From CAYJFG01 sp964369405 (lineage in GTDB: Bacteria > Bacillota > Clostridia > Oscillospirales > Acutalibacteraceae): 64,000 nucleotides of DNA. Made by a program: the position numbers and the translations under genes. The DNA lies in contig CAYJGB010000003.1 in the NCBI GenBank assembly GCA_964369405.1, positions 1 through 64,000 on the forward strand, given 5' to 3'. Shown here one piece after another: positions 1 to 7,692 of this stretch (the stretch's first letter is position 1; the number at the start of each line of letters is the position of its first letter). The notes below the pieces were generated by a model that was not told where the DNA came from, did not search any database, and saw nothing but the letters and a program-made list of their open reading frames with translations.

Positions 1-92
1 AACAATTACTATATACAGCACAAATATTAGAAATTCATCTAAATTCACAAAAAAATTTTATTAAGAAAAACGATTTTTTTATCTGTAAACAC

Positions 93-121
93 TTGCATTA
101 ATTACCAATTTATGGTAAAAT
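93..121 (+). promoter_or_regulatory. Putative sigma-A promoter of spo0A
   Basis: TTGCAT at 93-98 and TAAAAT at 116-121 are separated by 17 bp and lie about 35 bp ahead of the spo0A start. The match is good but not perfect. Spo0A genes are often also read from a sigma-H promoter; I did not see a convincing one in the 155 bases available. Confidence 0.55.
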
Positions 122-155
122 AACTGCAACAAATAAATTTCTCGGAGGTTATAAA

Positions 156-941
156 ATGGATTTTAAGATTAAAGCTTTAATTACAGAGGATAGTGTAACT
201 TTTAGTCGTGATGCAATTGACATCTTCACTAAATATGGTATTGAGGTGCATTTATGTAACAAAGATGGTATTGAGGTTTTGGAAAAAATTAATACTATTG
301 AACCTAACATTGTTTTGCTTGACTTGTTTATGACTAGGATTGATGGTATCGGTGTTTTACGTTCTATGTCTACTACTCAAAAGACCGATATACCTAAATT
401 TGTTATTCTGTCTTCTTTTGACAGCCCTGTGCTTGAAAAAGAAATTATGAAAAATGGTGCTTCTTATTTTGTTTTACGCCCTTATGACTATACTAAATTA
501 GCTGAAAATATTATTCGTCTTCTTAAAAGTAACGATAGTAGTAATATTAGTCAGTTTGTTCAAGTTCCTACTCCTGCTGCTCCTGTTAGCACTGAGGTTC
601 AAGTAACTGAAATACTTCATAGGATTGGTGTTCCAGCTCATATTAAAGGATATCATTATTTAAGAGACTCTATATTAATGTCCATTGAAAAACCAGAGAT
701 AATTAATGCTGTTACTAAGCAACTTTATCCATCTGTTGCAAAACAATACGAAACTACTTCTTCAAGAGTAGAGCGTGCTATAAGACATGCTATTGAAGTA
801 GCGTGGGATAGGGGCGATGTTGAAATATTAAATTCTTACTTTGGCTACACAATACATAATGGCAGAGGAAAGCCAACAAATAGCGAATTTATAGCGATGA
901 TATCAGATAAGTTAAGGCTACAACTTAGAAATGCTAGTTGA
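156..941 (+). CDS. spo0A: Sporulation transcription factor Spo0A
   Basis: Master response regulator of sporulation entry. The N-terminal receiver (about 6-120) carries the acidic pair E11/D12 and the phospho-acceptor D56 in VLLDLF. A Pro/Thr-rich linker follows, then the C-terminal Spo0A DNA-binding domain with the recognition-helix signature SRVERAIRHAIEVAW at about 204-218. Length 261 aa is normal for the family. The ATG follows a GGAGG ribosome site. One odd residue: the near-invariant receiver lysine, normally in a KP(F/Y)D motif, is R108 here (codon CGC). Clostridial Spo0A is phosphorylated directly by orphan kinases; none is in this window. Identity is certain from both domains together. 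Confidence 0.97.
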   Translation: MDFKIKALITEDSVTFSRDAIDIFTKYGIEVHLCNKDGIEVLEKINTIEPNIVLLDLFMTRIDGIGVLRSMSTTQKTDIPKFVILSSFDSPVLEKEIMKNGASYFVLRPYDYTKLAENIIRLLKSNDSSNISQFVQVPTPAAPVSTEVQVTEILHRIGVPAHIKGYHYLRDSILMSIEKPEIINAVTKQLYPSVAKQYETTSSRVERAIRHAIEVAWDRGDVEILNSYFGYTIHNGRGKPTNSEFIAMISDKLRLQLRNAS

Positions 942-966
942 TTTAATTTTATAACTTTATAAATAA

Positions 967-1004
967 AAAGCAGAGAAAAATCTTTTAAGAAATTTCTCTG
1001 CTTT
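967..1004. terminator. Bidirectional terminator between spo0A and the TPM gene
   Basis: A perfect 12-bp stem (AAAGCAGAGAAA at 967-978 with TTTCTCTGCTTT at 993-1004) lies between two convergent genes. A-rich and T-rich flanks on both sides suit termination in both directions. Confidence 0.8.
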
Positions 1005-1041
1005 ACTGTTTGTTGAATTTTTATTTATGCTGTTGTGTGGA

Positions 1042-2211
1042 TTAGTATCTTCCTCCTCCACCACCATGTGAAGTGCCAGAAGAACCTGTGTGACTACCAC
1101 CACCACTACTACTACTTGATTTAGTTCTTGAAGTAACTGTTTTATATAGAAATAAATCGTGTCTGTTTTCTAAACTAAATGAATTTTGTCTAATATATTG
1201 ATGTGCTAACGCTTGTTTTTTAACTGATTTTAGCTGGCTTGCTAAAACTGCACATACTATAATTGCAACTACTATACCTATTGCCAATGCTATTAATCCA
1301 TCTACAAGTGTAAAAGGATTTAATACTACATCATAAACTTCGTCTGTAAACGTGTTGAACGCTCCAAAGTAATCATCTGTAGATAAATTTGATTCTAATG
1401 CTGTTTGCATATTAGAAATATCATTTTCAAAAGTAGCAATCGCACTACCTGTTGTTGTAAAGTGATAAGCTCTATCTTGTGTTGCAACTAGCAGAATAAT
1501 TCCATCATTATTTTCTCCTAGTCCATAATGATTATAATCATAGTAATCATCAGTGTAATTCATAATATCTACACCATATGTACTGTCCACTGTCACTACA
1601 GCAACATCTATGTTAACTTGTTCTATTGTGCTATTTATAGTGTTTAAAAGTTCTGTTTCTTGTGAATCTGTTAAAACATCTGAATTATCAACTATTTTAT
1701 TAGGGTTGCCTTTTGCAATATTTTCATCTAAAATACTTTTAGTTTCGTCTATAAAGGCCATTAAACCACCGTAATAATTTTCACTGCCTAGTTCTTGGGT
1801 TAAGAAATTTTCCAATGAAATAACGTTTTCCTCTGTTAAAAAGGATAACGCTGACCCTCCTCTAAGTATTTCTACACTGTTATAGTTTTTATCATATAAC
1901 ATAATAATGCCATTTGAAGTAGGTCCCATTCCGTAACCATTTTCATAATAATATGATGTTACATAGTCTGTAGTTACCTCCTCTATTGAACTATCAGTTA
2001 GAAAAATCAACATATCTACATATTCATTTTGTATTAAAGTATCAATTTTTGTATCAATATCATTAATCTCTCCACTGCTTAACACCATTAAATCGTCATA
2101 CACATTCATTTCAGTGTGCAAAGAAGCTTTAGTATTATAATATGCATTTGTACTTACTGATAAAGAAATCAACATTATAATTAAAAATAGTACACTAATT
2201 ATCTTTTTCAT
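1042..2211 (-). CDS. Exported protein with two TPM domains and a Gly/Ser tail
   Basis: A 389-aa protein with an N-terminal signal peptide (about 1-23, MKKIISVLFLIIMLISL). Two successive regions, about 40-165 and 175-295, each look like a TPM domain. The second has the clearer signature: LTDSQ, then DVAVVTVDS, then GLGENNDGIILLVA. A membrane helix follows at about 304-326. The short cytoplasmic tail ends in Ser/Gly/His-rich repeats (GGGSHTGSSGTSHGGGGGRY), as in YgcG-type proteins. The biochemical role of this family in bacteria is not settled. The gene lies 11 nt after the zinc-ribbon gene on the same strand, so the two probably form an operon and may work together at the membrane. Confidence 0.8.
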   Translation of the reverse strand: MKKIISVLFLIIMLISLSVSTNAYYNTKASLHTEMNVYDDLMVLSSGEINDIDTKIDTLIQNEYVDMLIFLTDSSIEEVTTDYVTSYYYENGYGMGPTSNGIIMLYDKNYNSVEILRGGSALSFLTEENVISLENFLTQELGSENYYGGLMAFIDETKSILDENIAKGNPNKIVDNSDVLTDSQETELLNTINSTIEQVNIDVAVVTVDSTYGVDIMNYTDDYYDYNHYGLGENNDGIILLVATQDRAYHFTTTGSAIATFENDISNMQTALESNLSTDDYFGAFNTFTDEVYDVVLNPFTLVDGLIALAIGIVVAIIVCAVLASQLKSVKKQALAHQYIRQNSFSLENRHDLFLYKTVTSRTKSSSSSGGGSHTGSSGTSHGGGGGRY

Positions 2212-2222
2212 ACTCTTCCTCC

Positions 2223-3299
2223 TTATAATAAGCTAATTATTAATGCACTAATTGCTGTTACTACAGTTGTTGCACCAACTGCAAAAAGTGCTAATTTTGC
2301 TTTGTTCATCGGTAAATCTCCTACCATTTTTCCTGTTTGTCCGTTCATTGCAAATATGTAATCCTTACCATTCCATTTTGTTCTTAACATCCATACAGGA
2401 AGTAATGCATATCTTACTTTATTATCTTTTAAAATTACGCTACTATTTTGTGTAACTAATGTAGTGTACTCTTTTGCTGTGTCTTTGAATAATTCTTCTG
2501 TACTATTCTTAATTCGATGGTTTGCTCTAGGCTCGCTATCTTTTGATGTAACATCATATTTATCTGCCATAAATCCAGATAAATATGCTGTTTGGAAATC
2601 AACTGCATCTGAATAATTATATGGTTCTATTGATTCCATTAGAGCATCGTCCATTTTAGTAGAGCCATCTACTGGTATATCATCAAAGGCTACATTGCCA
2701 GACCTAAATACATTGTAGAAAGATGTCTCGGTATACTCTTTGCTAGAAGTAGACCATCTTCTAACTTTTGTACCTTTATACATAATATCAGCGTCTACAT
2801 CGCAACCAAAAAGCCAGAACGGAACATATACACCTTTAACCTCTTGTATATGATGCTCTGATTTAAATATCTTAGGTAACAACACTTTCCCTTTGAAATG
2901 CTTTGTAAGTGCTGACATAGCTGCATTTTTATCTAATTTAAATGGGATAACTATATTAGGTTTTAATACACCAGAGAAGTTACCTTTCATAACAACTGTG
3001 CTTCCACAATAAGGACATTCTGATGCACCTGTAGTTTGTTCAGCCATAATCTGACCACCACAAGACTCGCACTCGTAATTCTTGATGTTAGGGTCTTCGT
3101 TTTCGTCCCATTGAACTTCTTCGTCTTTAGACCATTCTAAATTTTCTTTTCTTTCAGAATTTAAAACTTCATCATTCTTTTTTAAATCTTCAACTTCAAA
3201 AGATGTATTACAATATGGACACAACATTTTTTGAGTAGTAGTATCAAATGTAATAACACCACCACAACATGGGCATTTGTACTCTAATAATGTAGCCAT
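2223..3299 (-). CDS. TFIIB-type zinc-ribbon membrane protein
   Basis: A 358-aa protein with two zinc ribbons: CPCC...CPYC at about 9-30 and CESCGG...CPYCG at about 76-98. An uncharacterised middle domain contains the motif VPFWLFGCDVDADI near residue 167. A single C-terminal membrane helix (about 335-357) ends the protein, so it is probably tail-anchored with its ribbons in the cytosol. Proteins of this architecture are common next to TPM-domain or band-7/virion-core-like genes in Clostridia; their function is unknown. It is the first gene of a two-gene operon. A promoter and a Spo0A box lie directly upstream. Ribosome site AGGGGG precedes the ATG. Confidence 0.8.
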   Translation of the reverse strand: MATLLEYKCPCCGGVITFDTTTQKMLCPYCNTSFEVEDLKKNDEVLNSERKENLEWSKDEEVQWDENEDPNIKNYECESCGGQIMAEQTTGASECPYCGSTVVMKGNFSGVLKPNIVIPFKLDKNAAMSALTKHFKGKVLLPKIFKSEHHIQEVKGVYVPFWLFGCDVDADIMYKGTKVRRWSTSSKEYTETSFYNVFRSGNVAFDDIPVDGSTKMDDALMESIEPYNYSDAVDFQTAYLSGFMADKYDVTSKDSEPRANHRIKNSTEELFKDTAKEYTTLVTQNSSVILKDNKVRYALLPVWMLRTKWNGKDYIFAMNGQTGKMVGDLPMNKAKLALFAVGATTVVTAISALIISLL

Positions 3300-3325
3300 A
3301 AATTTTCCCCCTTAAAATATTAATA

Positions 3326-3334
3326 TTCGACAAA
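3326..3334 (-). promoter_or_regulatory. Putative Spo0A box
   Basis: On the minus strand this reads TTTGTCGAA, an exact match to the core 0A-box consensus. It lies about 12 bp downstream of the -10 hexamer of the promoter at 3347-3375, near the expected transcription start, a position that would favour repression by Spo0A. Confidence 0.5.
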
Positions 3335-3346
3335 ATCGTACAAATA

Positions 3347-3375
3347 ATTATATCATAAACAAAGTTGAAAATCAA
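3347..3375 (-). promoter_or_regulatory. Sigma-A promoter of the zinc-ribbon/TPM operon
   Basis: On the minus strand TTGATT (3370-3375) and TATAAT (3347-3352) are separated by 17 bp, giving a leader of about 40 nt before the start codon at 3299. Confidence 0.65.
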
Positions 3376-3464
3376 TTTTTTCTGTATCATATTTATAATA
3401 TTTTAATAATTTCAATTAATATATTATTGGTAATTAAGTAATTTAGAACTTTGCTTGAATATAA

Positions 3465-3622
3465 TATAGCATATGAACTTTATTAGTCTTGTCTAGACGT
3501 CTTAAATTTTGCATTGCTGTGTTAAATTAAATAGGAATATGACAATATACCAATCAAATTTGCCTTGCACTACAAAATTTTATTTCGACTATTCTAAGAT
3601 AAATAAAAATCCAAATGCTATA
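3465..3622 (+). repeat. MITE-like dispersed repeat, copy 1
   Basis: A 158-bp non-coding unit repeated in inverted orientation at 7158-7316. The copies are nearly 90% identical by eye. Its ends form imperfect terminal inverted repeats (TATAGCATATGAACTTTATT at the left, TATAGCATTTGGATTTTTAT read inward from the right). The most conserved core includes AGGAATATGACAATATACC. It occupies most of the 437-bp gap between the zinc-ribbon gene and gpsA. No open frame of note. It resembles a miniature inverted-repeat element; no transposase is present in the window. Confidence 0.75.
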
Positions 3623-3665
3623 TGATTTCTATTTACAAATTTTGCTAGAAATTTTTCTATTAATA

Positions 3666-3674
3666 TGGTATAAT
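3666..3674 (+). promoter_or_regulatory. Extended -10 promoter of gpsA
   Basis: TGGTATAAT is an extended -10 element ending 62 bp before the gpsA start. No good -35 hexamer lies at 17 bp; TTGCTA is 21 bp away, so the extended -10 is probably what matters. Confidence 0.5.
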
Positions 3675-3736
3675 CATAAAAAATTGAAAAATAATTTAAT
3701 TAGATTTATATAATTATATGAAAGTAGGTTATTTAT

Positions 3737-4699
3737 ATGAACATATCTGTATTAGGCTGTGGCAGATGGGGTAGCTTTATAGCTTGGTATCAAAATAAAA
3801 TTGGAAACGATGTATATTGTTGGGGGATGCCAAATTGTCCAGAAATTGTACAATTAAAGAATAATCATAAAAACGACTATTTAAGTTTTGATAAATCTAT
3901 GACTTTTACAGAAGATTTAAAGCAAGCTATTGACCATGCAGAAGTGATAATAATTTCTATTAGTTCACAAAACCTACGTTCATTTATGGCTGATGTGTCC
4001 AAGCATAATTTAAAAAATAAAATTATTGTGCTTTGTATGAAAGGAATTGAAGAAACTACAGGGCTTAGACTTACTCAAGTAGTAGGGGAGTTTATTAATC
4101 AAAACGAAACACCTATTGCGATATGGGTAGGACCTGGACATCCTCAAGATTTTGTGCGAAACATACCAAACTGTATGGTAATCGATTCTGACAATAAAGA
4201 GGCAAAAAAACTATTAGTAACTTCATTTAATAGTGAGTTAATAAGATTTTACTATGGTTCAGATTTAATAGGAAACGAAGTAGGAGCAGCTGCAAAAAAT
4301 GTAATTGGAATTGCTGCTGGTATGTTAGACGGATTTAATTACACATCTCTTAAAGGTGCATTGATGTCACGAGGGACTAGAGAAATATCAAGATTAATGG
4401 AGGCTATGGGAGGAAGTGAAATTTCTGCATATGGGCTTTGCCATTTAGGAGATTATGAAGCAACATTATTTTCACCATTCAGTCATAATAGAAAATACGG
4501 AGAGATGATAGTTCAAGGTAAAAGCTTTGATAAACTAGCAGAAGGAGTATCTACAACAAGAGCGCTATTAAAGTTATCTAAACAGTACAATGTAGATTTA
4601 CCTATAGTTGAAGCTGTTAATGATGTAATAAGTAACAATATGAATCCTAGTGAAGTGTTATCAAATTTATTTGAACGAAGCATAAAAAAAGAATTTTAA
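3737..4699 (+). CDS. gpsA: Glycerol-3-phosphate dehydrogenase [NAD(P)+]
   Basis: Reduces dihydroxyacetone phosphate to sn-glycerol-3-phosphate, the backbone for phospholipids. The Rossmann motif GCGRWGSFIAW is at residues 7-17, with GPGHPQDF near 137. The catalytic lysine lies in the C-terminal segment GAAAKNVIGIAAGM near 192. LGDYEATLFSPFSHNRKYG near 243 is the family signature. At 320 aa it is slightly shorter than usual but complete. It stands alone, flanked by a repeat on one side and a convergent terminator on the other, with its own promoter. Confidence 0.93.
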   Translation: MNISVLGCGRWGSFIAWYQNKIGNDVYCWGMPNCPEIVQLKNNHKNDYLSFDKSMTFTEDLKQAIDHAEVIIISISSQNLRSFMADVSKHNLKNKIIVLCMKGIEETTGLRLTQVVGEFINQNETPIAIWVGPGHPQDFVRNIPNCMVIDSDNKEAKKLLVTSFNSELIRFYYGSDLIGNEVGAAAKNVIGIAAGMLDGFNYTSLKGALMSRGTREISRLMEAMGGSEISAYGLCHLGDYEATLFSPFSHNRKYGEMIVQGKSFDKLAEGVSTTRALLKLSKQYNVDLPIVEAVNDVISNNMNPSEVLSNLFERSIKKEF

Positions 4700-4778
4700 A
4701 AATAAGTGATATTATGATAATAACAAATATTAAAATGCTATATAAGTGGACTTTACAATGAAATATTAAGATAAAAAA

Positions 4779-4817
4779 AGGTCTGTTGCAAATGGTTTTT
4801 TCATTTGCGACAGACCT
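4779..4817. terminator. Bidirectional terminator between gpsA and the dockerin gene
   Basis: A 16-bp stem with one wobble or mismatch (AGGTCTGTTGCAAATG at 4779-4794, CATTTGCGACAGACCT at 4802-4817) lies between convergent genes. An A-run precedes it and T-rich sequence follows. Confidence 0.8.
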
Positions 4818-4864
4818 ATAGTTTTGTTTTAAACATCAAAAAGTAGAAGCTTTAAATTTTATAG

Positions 4865-7138
4865 TTACGATAAAGGCAACTTTGAGATGATTTTTTGTAT
4901 ACTGATAGCATCGCTAATAGTAACATTGCCATTGCCATCAACATCAGCTAAATCATATTGTTGGTCAGTGAATTCACCTATTTTAGCTAACATTTGCATA
5001 ACTATTATTGCATCTTTGATTGTGATATTTCCATCTAAATCGACATCTCCAACTTCATATACAGGTTGTGGATCGCTTTCGTCTACTAGTTGCCATATTT
5101 GACTGCCTTTAAATGGGTTAGCTGTTCCAATTACTAAGCCAGTATCAGCTTGCGCAAAACTTCTAATTCCATGGTTGTTAGGGTCTCCAAAACCATCACT
5201 TGTGATAATGTCAAAATTGATGCCGTCTTCTGATACTAATAAGCTAAAGCCTCTTTCTCCTTCGCTTAAATATTTACAAGTTTCTATAAAGTAATCATAA
5301 TTTTGTAAATTCTCTGTAGTTAAAACTGTTTCTAAAAGTGATTGTAGTTCAGCTGGCATACCTTCTTGTTCAATACTTTCTAAAAGAGTTTGAAGGCTTA
5401 ATAATAATGCCAACAAGTCTTCTGAATTAACTGTGATATCTGTAGGTATTGTAGGTGTTAATTCTGAATTATTTCTCTCAATAGTAACTGTACTTTCTTC
5501 TGAAGCAACATCATCAATTGAATTTTCTATTATTTCCAGTCCAGATTTTAGTTCTTGTAATTTTTCGATTGTTTCTTCGTTATTATTATTTTCTACAAAA
5601 TCTAAATCTTCTTGAGATAATACAATATCACTGTTATTGTTGCTTGATTGGTTATTAGTAGAGTTTTTCGCTACTTCTATATTATCGGTATTTACTGTTA
5701 TTCCAAATGCTTCTAGCAATACAATTATATACTCTAATTCTTCTTGGATATCTTCTTCTGTCCATTTTAAAACATCTCCATTTGTAAATTGCATCAATGG
5801 ATATGCTAAACTGCCTATATCAAATGTTCCTACAAATAATTTGTCGTCATAATCAGACATTCTCCATATGTACTGATTAAGATTAGAGTCGAAACCTGCT
5901 GGCATATTACCAAGTGTTTCTGGGAAAACATCGTTATCACTACCAGCAACAAGTTCAATATCTTCGTTGCTGTCCATTCTCCATAACTGAACAGGAGAGC
6001 TTAAATCTTCATATATTCTTCTAAAATCAAGTTGTGTAATGGCTGCTGGTAGCGCTACCATAGGGTCGTTATATGCACCTATATATAAGTGATTGTTAAA
6101 AACGTATAATGTAGCTGCCATACTTCTGTCGTCGCCTAATCCTAATGGATATTTAGAACCGTCACCATCTTTACCTACTACTGGTGTGTATATCCATTCG
6201 CCGTTCTCATCTTCATGAGCTGAAAATATTGCAAAAGGTGTTTCTGGGTCTTCGCTCTGTGCTTGTCCAGTTACAACTACTATGTACAATTTATTGTTAT
6301 AGCTCACCATTTCCCATACTCCGCCACCAAAAACGCCGTCAGTATAGCGATATCCAGGATAATTTAAAAAATCTGCATTAGTGCCTATAAGTTCAAAAGA
6401 GTCTTGTCCTAAAGATGGATTATCAGATTTTAACATAATAGGACCGTTATCTGTATTTGTGCTAAATACTAGTGAATCATTATGAACTGTTAAAGCTCTA
6501 ATACCAGAAGATACAGTTTTATCAGTTATAGGGTCTGATGTGTATACTATTTCTACTTCATCAGTATTAGGGTCTATTTCTAGCAGTTGAGGAGAAGTGT
6601 TTGTGTTAACAAAATAGACTTTTTCATTATAAATTGTAGCAGTTCTATAACCACGAGTTTTATTTTGTTCGATGATTTTAACTTCGTTAGTAACTGTATC
6701 TAGCTTTACGATACAGCCTAAACCTAATGGACCATTATACATTTCGCCTTTCCACAAAACATCAATCATAGCATTGATTTGCTCTGTAGTTAAACTAAGT
6801 GATTGAGCCATCATAAGGATAGTAACATATACTGCTGAATCAAGTAGACCGATGTAAACATCGTTACCATAAGCTACAGCAGACCATGCATAACTTAGCC
6901 CTTCGTCTGGTGTACCATCCGGAGAGTCTATTACACCATCAGGTAAACCGACACCAGTGCCAGGGTGTGAAAGCTTGTTAGCACTAAAATCAGTTAAAGC
7001 TGAATTATAAGTGTATAGTTCCGGTGTAATTTCATTAGATGTAGTGGCACTAACTGGGGCAAGAGTAGCACTAAAAATAGAAATTAACAATGTACAAGTG
7101 AGTAGTACCGCAATAAATTGATTTCTTTTCTTTTTCAT
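4865..7138 (-). CDS. Secreted dockerin-containing protein of unknown function
   Basis: A 757-aa exported protein with a signal peptide (about 1-31, ending near PVSA). Residues about 75-470 contain recurring short strands of the type NDVYIGLLD, NHLYIGAYN, DKLFVGTFD and later GLVIGTANP. These suggest a beta-propeller-like fold, although I could not assign a family. Residues about 490-620 are rich in Asn, Glu and Ser and look like a linker or helical insert. The C-terminus (about 697-757) is a type I dockerin with two calcium loops, DVDLDGNITIKDA and DVDGNGNVTISDA. Dockerins bind cohesins on scaffoldins; no cohesin or scaffoldin gene lies in this window. No catalytic residues could be named. It is a single-gene unit lying between two inverted copies of a repeat. 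Confidence 0.8.
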   Translation of the reverse strand: MKKKRNQFIAVLLTCTLLISIFSATLAPVSATTSNEITPELYTYNSALTDFSANKLSHPGTGVGLPDGVIDSPDGTPDEGLSYAWSAVAYGNDVYIGLLDSAVYVTILMMAQSLSLTTEQINAMIDVLWKGEMYNGPLGLGCIVKLDTVTNEVKIIEQNKTRGYRTATIYNEKVYFVNTNTSPQLLEIDPNTDEVEIVYTSDPITDKTVSSGIRALTVHNDSLVFSTNTDNGPIMLKSDNPSLGQDSFELIGTNADFLNYPGYRYTDGVFGGGVWEMVSYNNKLYIVVVTGQAQSEDPETPFAIFSAHEDENGEWIYTPVVGKDGDGSKYPLGLGDDRSMAATLYVFNNHLYIGAYNDPMVALPAAITQLDFRRIYEDLSSPVQLWRMDSNEDIELVAGSDNDVFPETLGNMPAGFDSNLNQYIWRMSDYDDKLFVGTFDIGSLAYPLMQFTNGDVLKWTEEDIQEELEYIIVLLEAFGITVNTDNIEVAKNSTNNQSSNNNSDIVLSQEDLDFVENNNNEETIEKLQELKSGLEIIENSIDDVASEESTVTIERNNSELTPTIPTDITVNSEDLLALLLSLQTLLESIEQEGMPAELQSLLETVLTTENLQNYDYFIETCKYLSEGERGFSLLVSEDGINFDIITSDGFGDPNNHGIRSFAQADTGLVIGTANPFKGSQIWQLVDESDPQPVYEVGDVDLDGNITIKDAIIVMQMLAKIGEFTDQQYDLADVDGNGNVTISDAISIQKIISKLPLS

Positions 7139-7157
7139 AAATATACCTCATTTCTTT

Positions 7158-7316
7158 TATAGCATTTGGACTTTTATTTGTCTTAGGATAGGCGAAATTA
7201 AATTTTGTAGTGCAAGGCAAATTTAATTGGTATATTGTCATATTCCTATTAAATTTAACACAGCAATTTAAAATTTTAGACGGCTAAGCGAGACTAATAA
7301 AAGTTTATATGCTATA
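7158..7316 (-). repeat. MITE-like dispersed repeat, copy 2
   Basis: Inverted second copy of the unit at 3465-3622, about 159 bp with roughly 17 differences by eye. Both tips (TATAGCAT and ATGCTATA) are preserved. It lies immediately upstream of the dockerin gene, about 20 bp from its start codon, so it may supply or disrupt that gene's promoter. Confidence 0.75.
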
Positions 7317-7412
7317 TTACATTATACATTATATCATATAAAAATTCAATATACAATAAAGACCCCAATAATTTTAATATTTATTATATGATACAATTTT
7401 AAGTATAAAAAG

Positions 7413-7446
7413 ACATCACTTTAACTAAAGAAGTATAAAGTGATGT
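7413..7446. repeat. Perfect hairpin, copy A of a direct duplication
   Basis: ACATCACTTTA (7413-7423) pairs perfectly with TAAAGTGATGT (7436-7446) around a 12-nt loop. An almost identical hairpin lies at 7631-7668 in the same orientation. The pair brackets the element at 7449-7602. Confidence 0.75.
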
Positions 7447-7448
7447 TT

Positions 7449-7602
7449 ACAGACTGTCTAAAAACTGTACAATCACGAAATTAAATTATTAATTTCGCTT
7501 ACTTCGTCATACAAACTTGCAAATTGCCCTCATATACATTCCGTATTATTCGGTTATTTACAAGTTTTATTCCTCGTCTTGCCCTAGTTTTTCGAAGCCT
7601 GT
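7449..7602. repeat. 154-bp element with imperfect terminal inverted repeats
   Basis: The left end reads ACAGACTGTCTAAAAACTG. The right end read inward is ACAGGCTTCGAAAAACTAG. They align over about 17 positions with one gap and two mismatches. The interior has no long open frame. A short hairpin, CAATGTGT/ACACATTG, follows the right end at 7603-7629. Flanking duplicated hairpins suggest an insertion, but the duplicated flank (about 36 bp) is larger than a usual target-site duplication. Together with copy 2 of the other repeat, this fills the 554-bp gap between the dockerin and ABC genes. Confidence 0.5.
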
Positions 7603-7630
7603 CAATGTGTTGATTTTATCGACACATTGA

Positions 7631-7668
7631 AAACATCACTTTAACTAAAATAGTATAAAGTGATGTTT
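7631..7668 (-). terminator. Perfect hairpin, copy B, at the end of the ABC transporter gene
   Basis: AAACATCACTTTA (7631-7643) pairs with TAAAGTGATGTTT (7656-7668), 13 bp without mismatch. It starts 25 bp after the stop codon of the minus-strand ABC gene, so it probably terminates that transcript, although only a short T-run follows. It duplicates the hairpin at 7413-7446. Confidence 0.55.
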
Positions 7669-7692
7669 GAATTTAACTATTATTAATTTGTA

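Noticed and set aside
7449..7602. Complete insertion sequence
   Set aside because: At about 154 bp it cannot code for a transposase; at most a miniature element.
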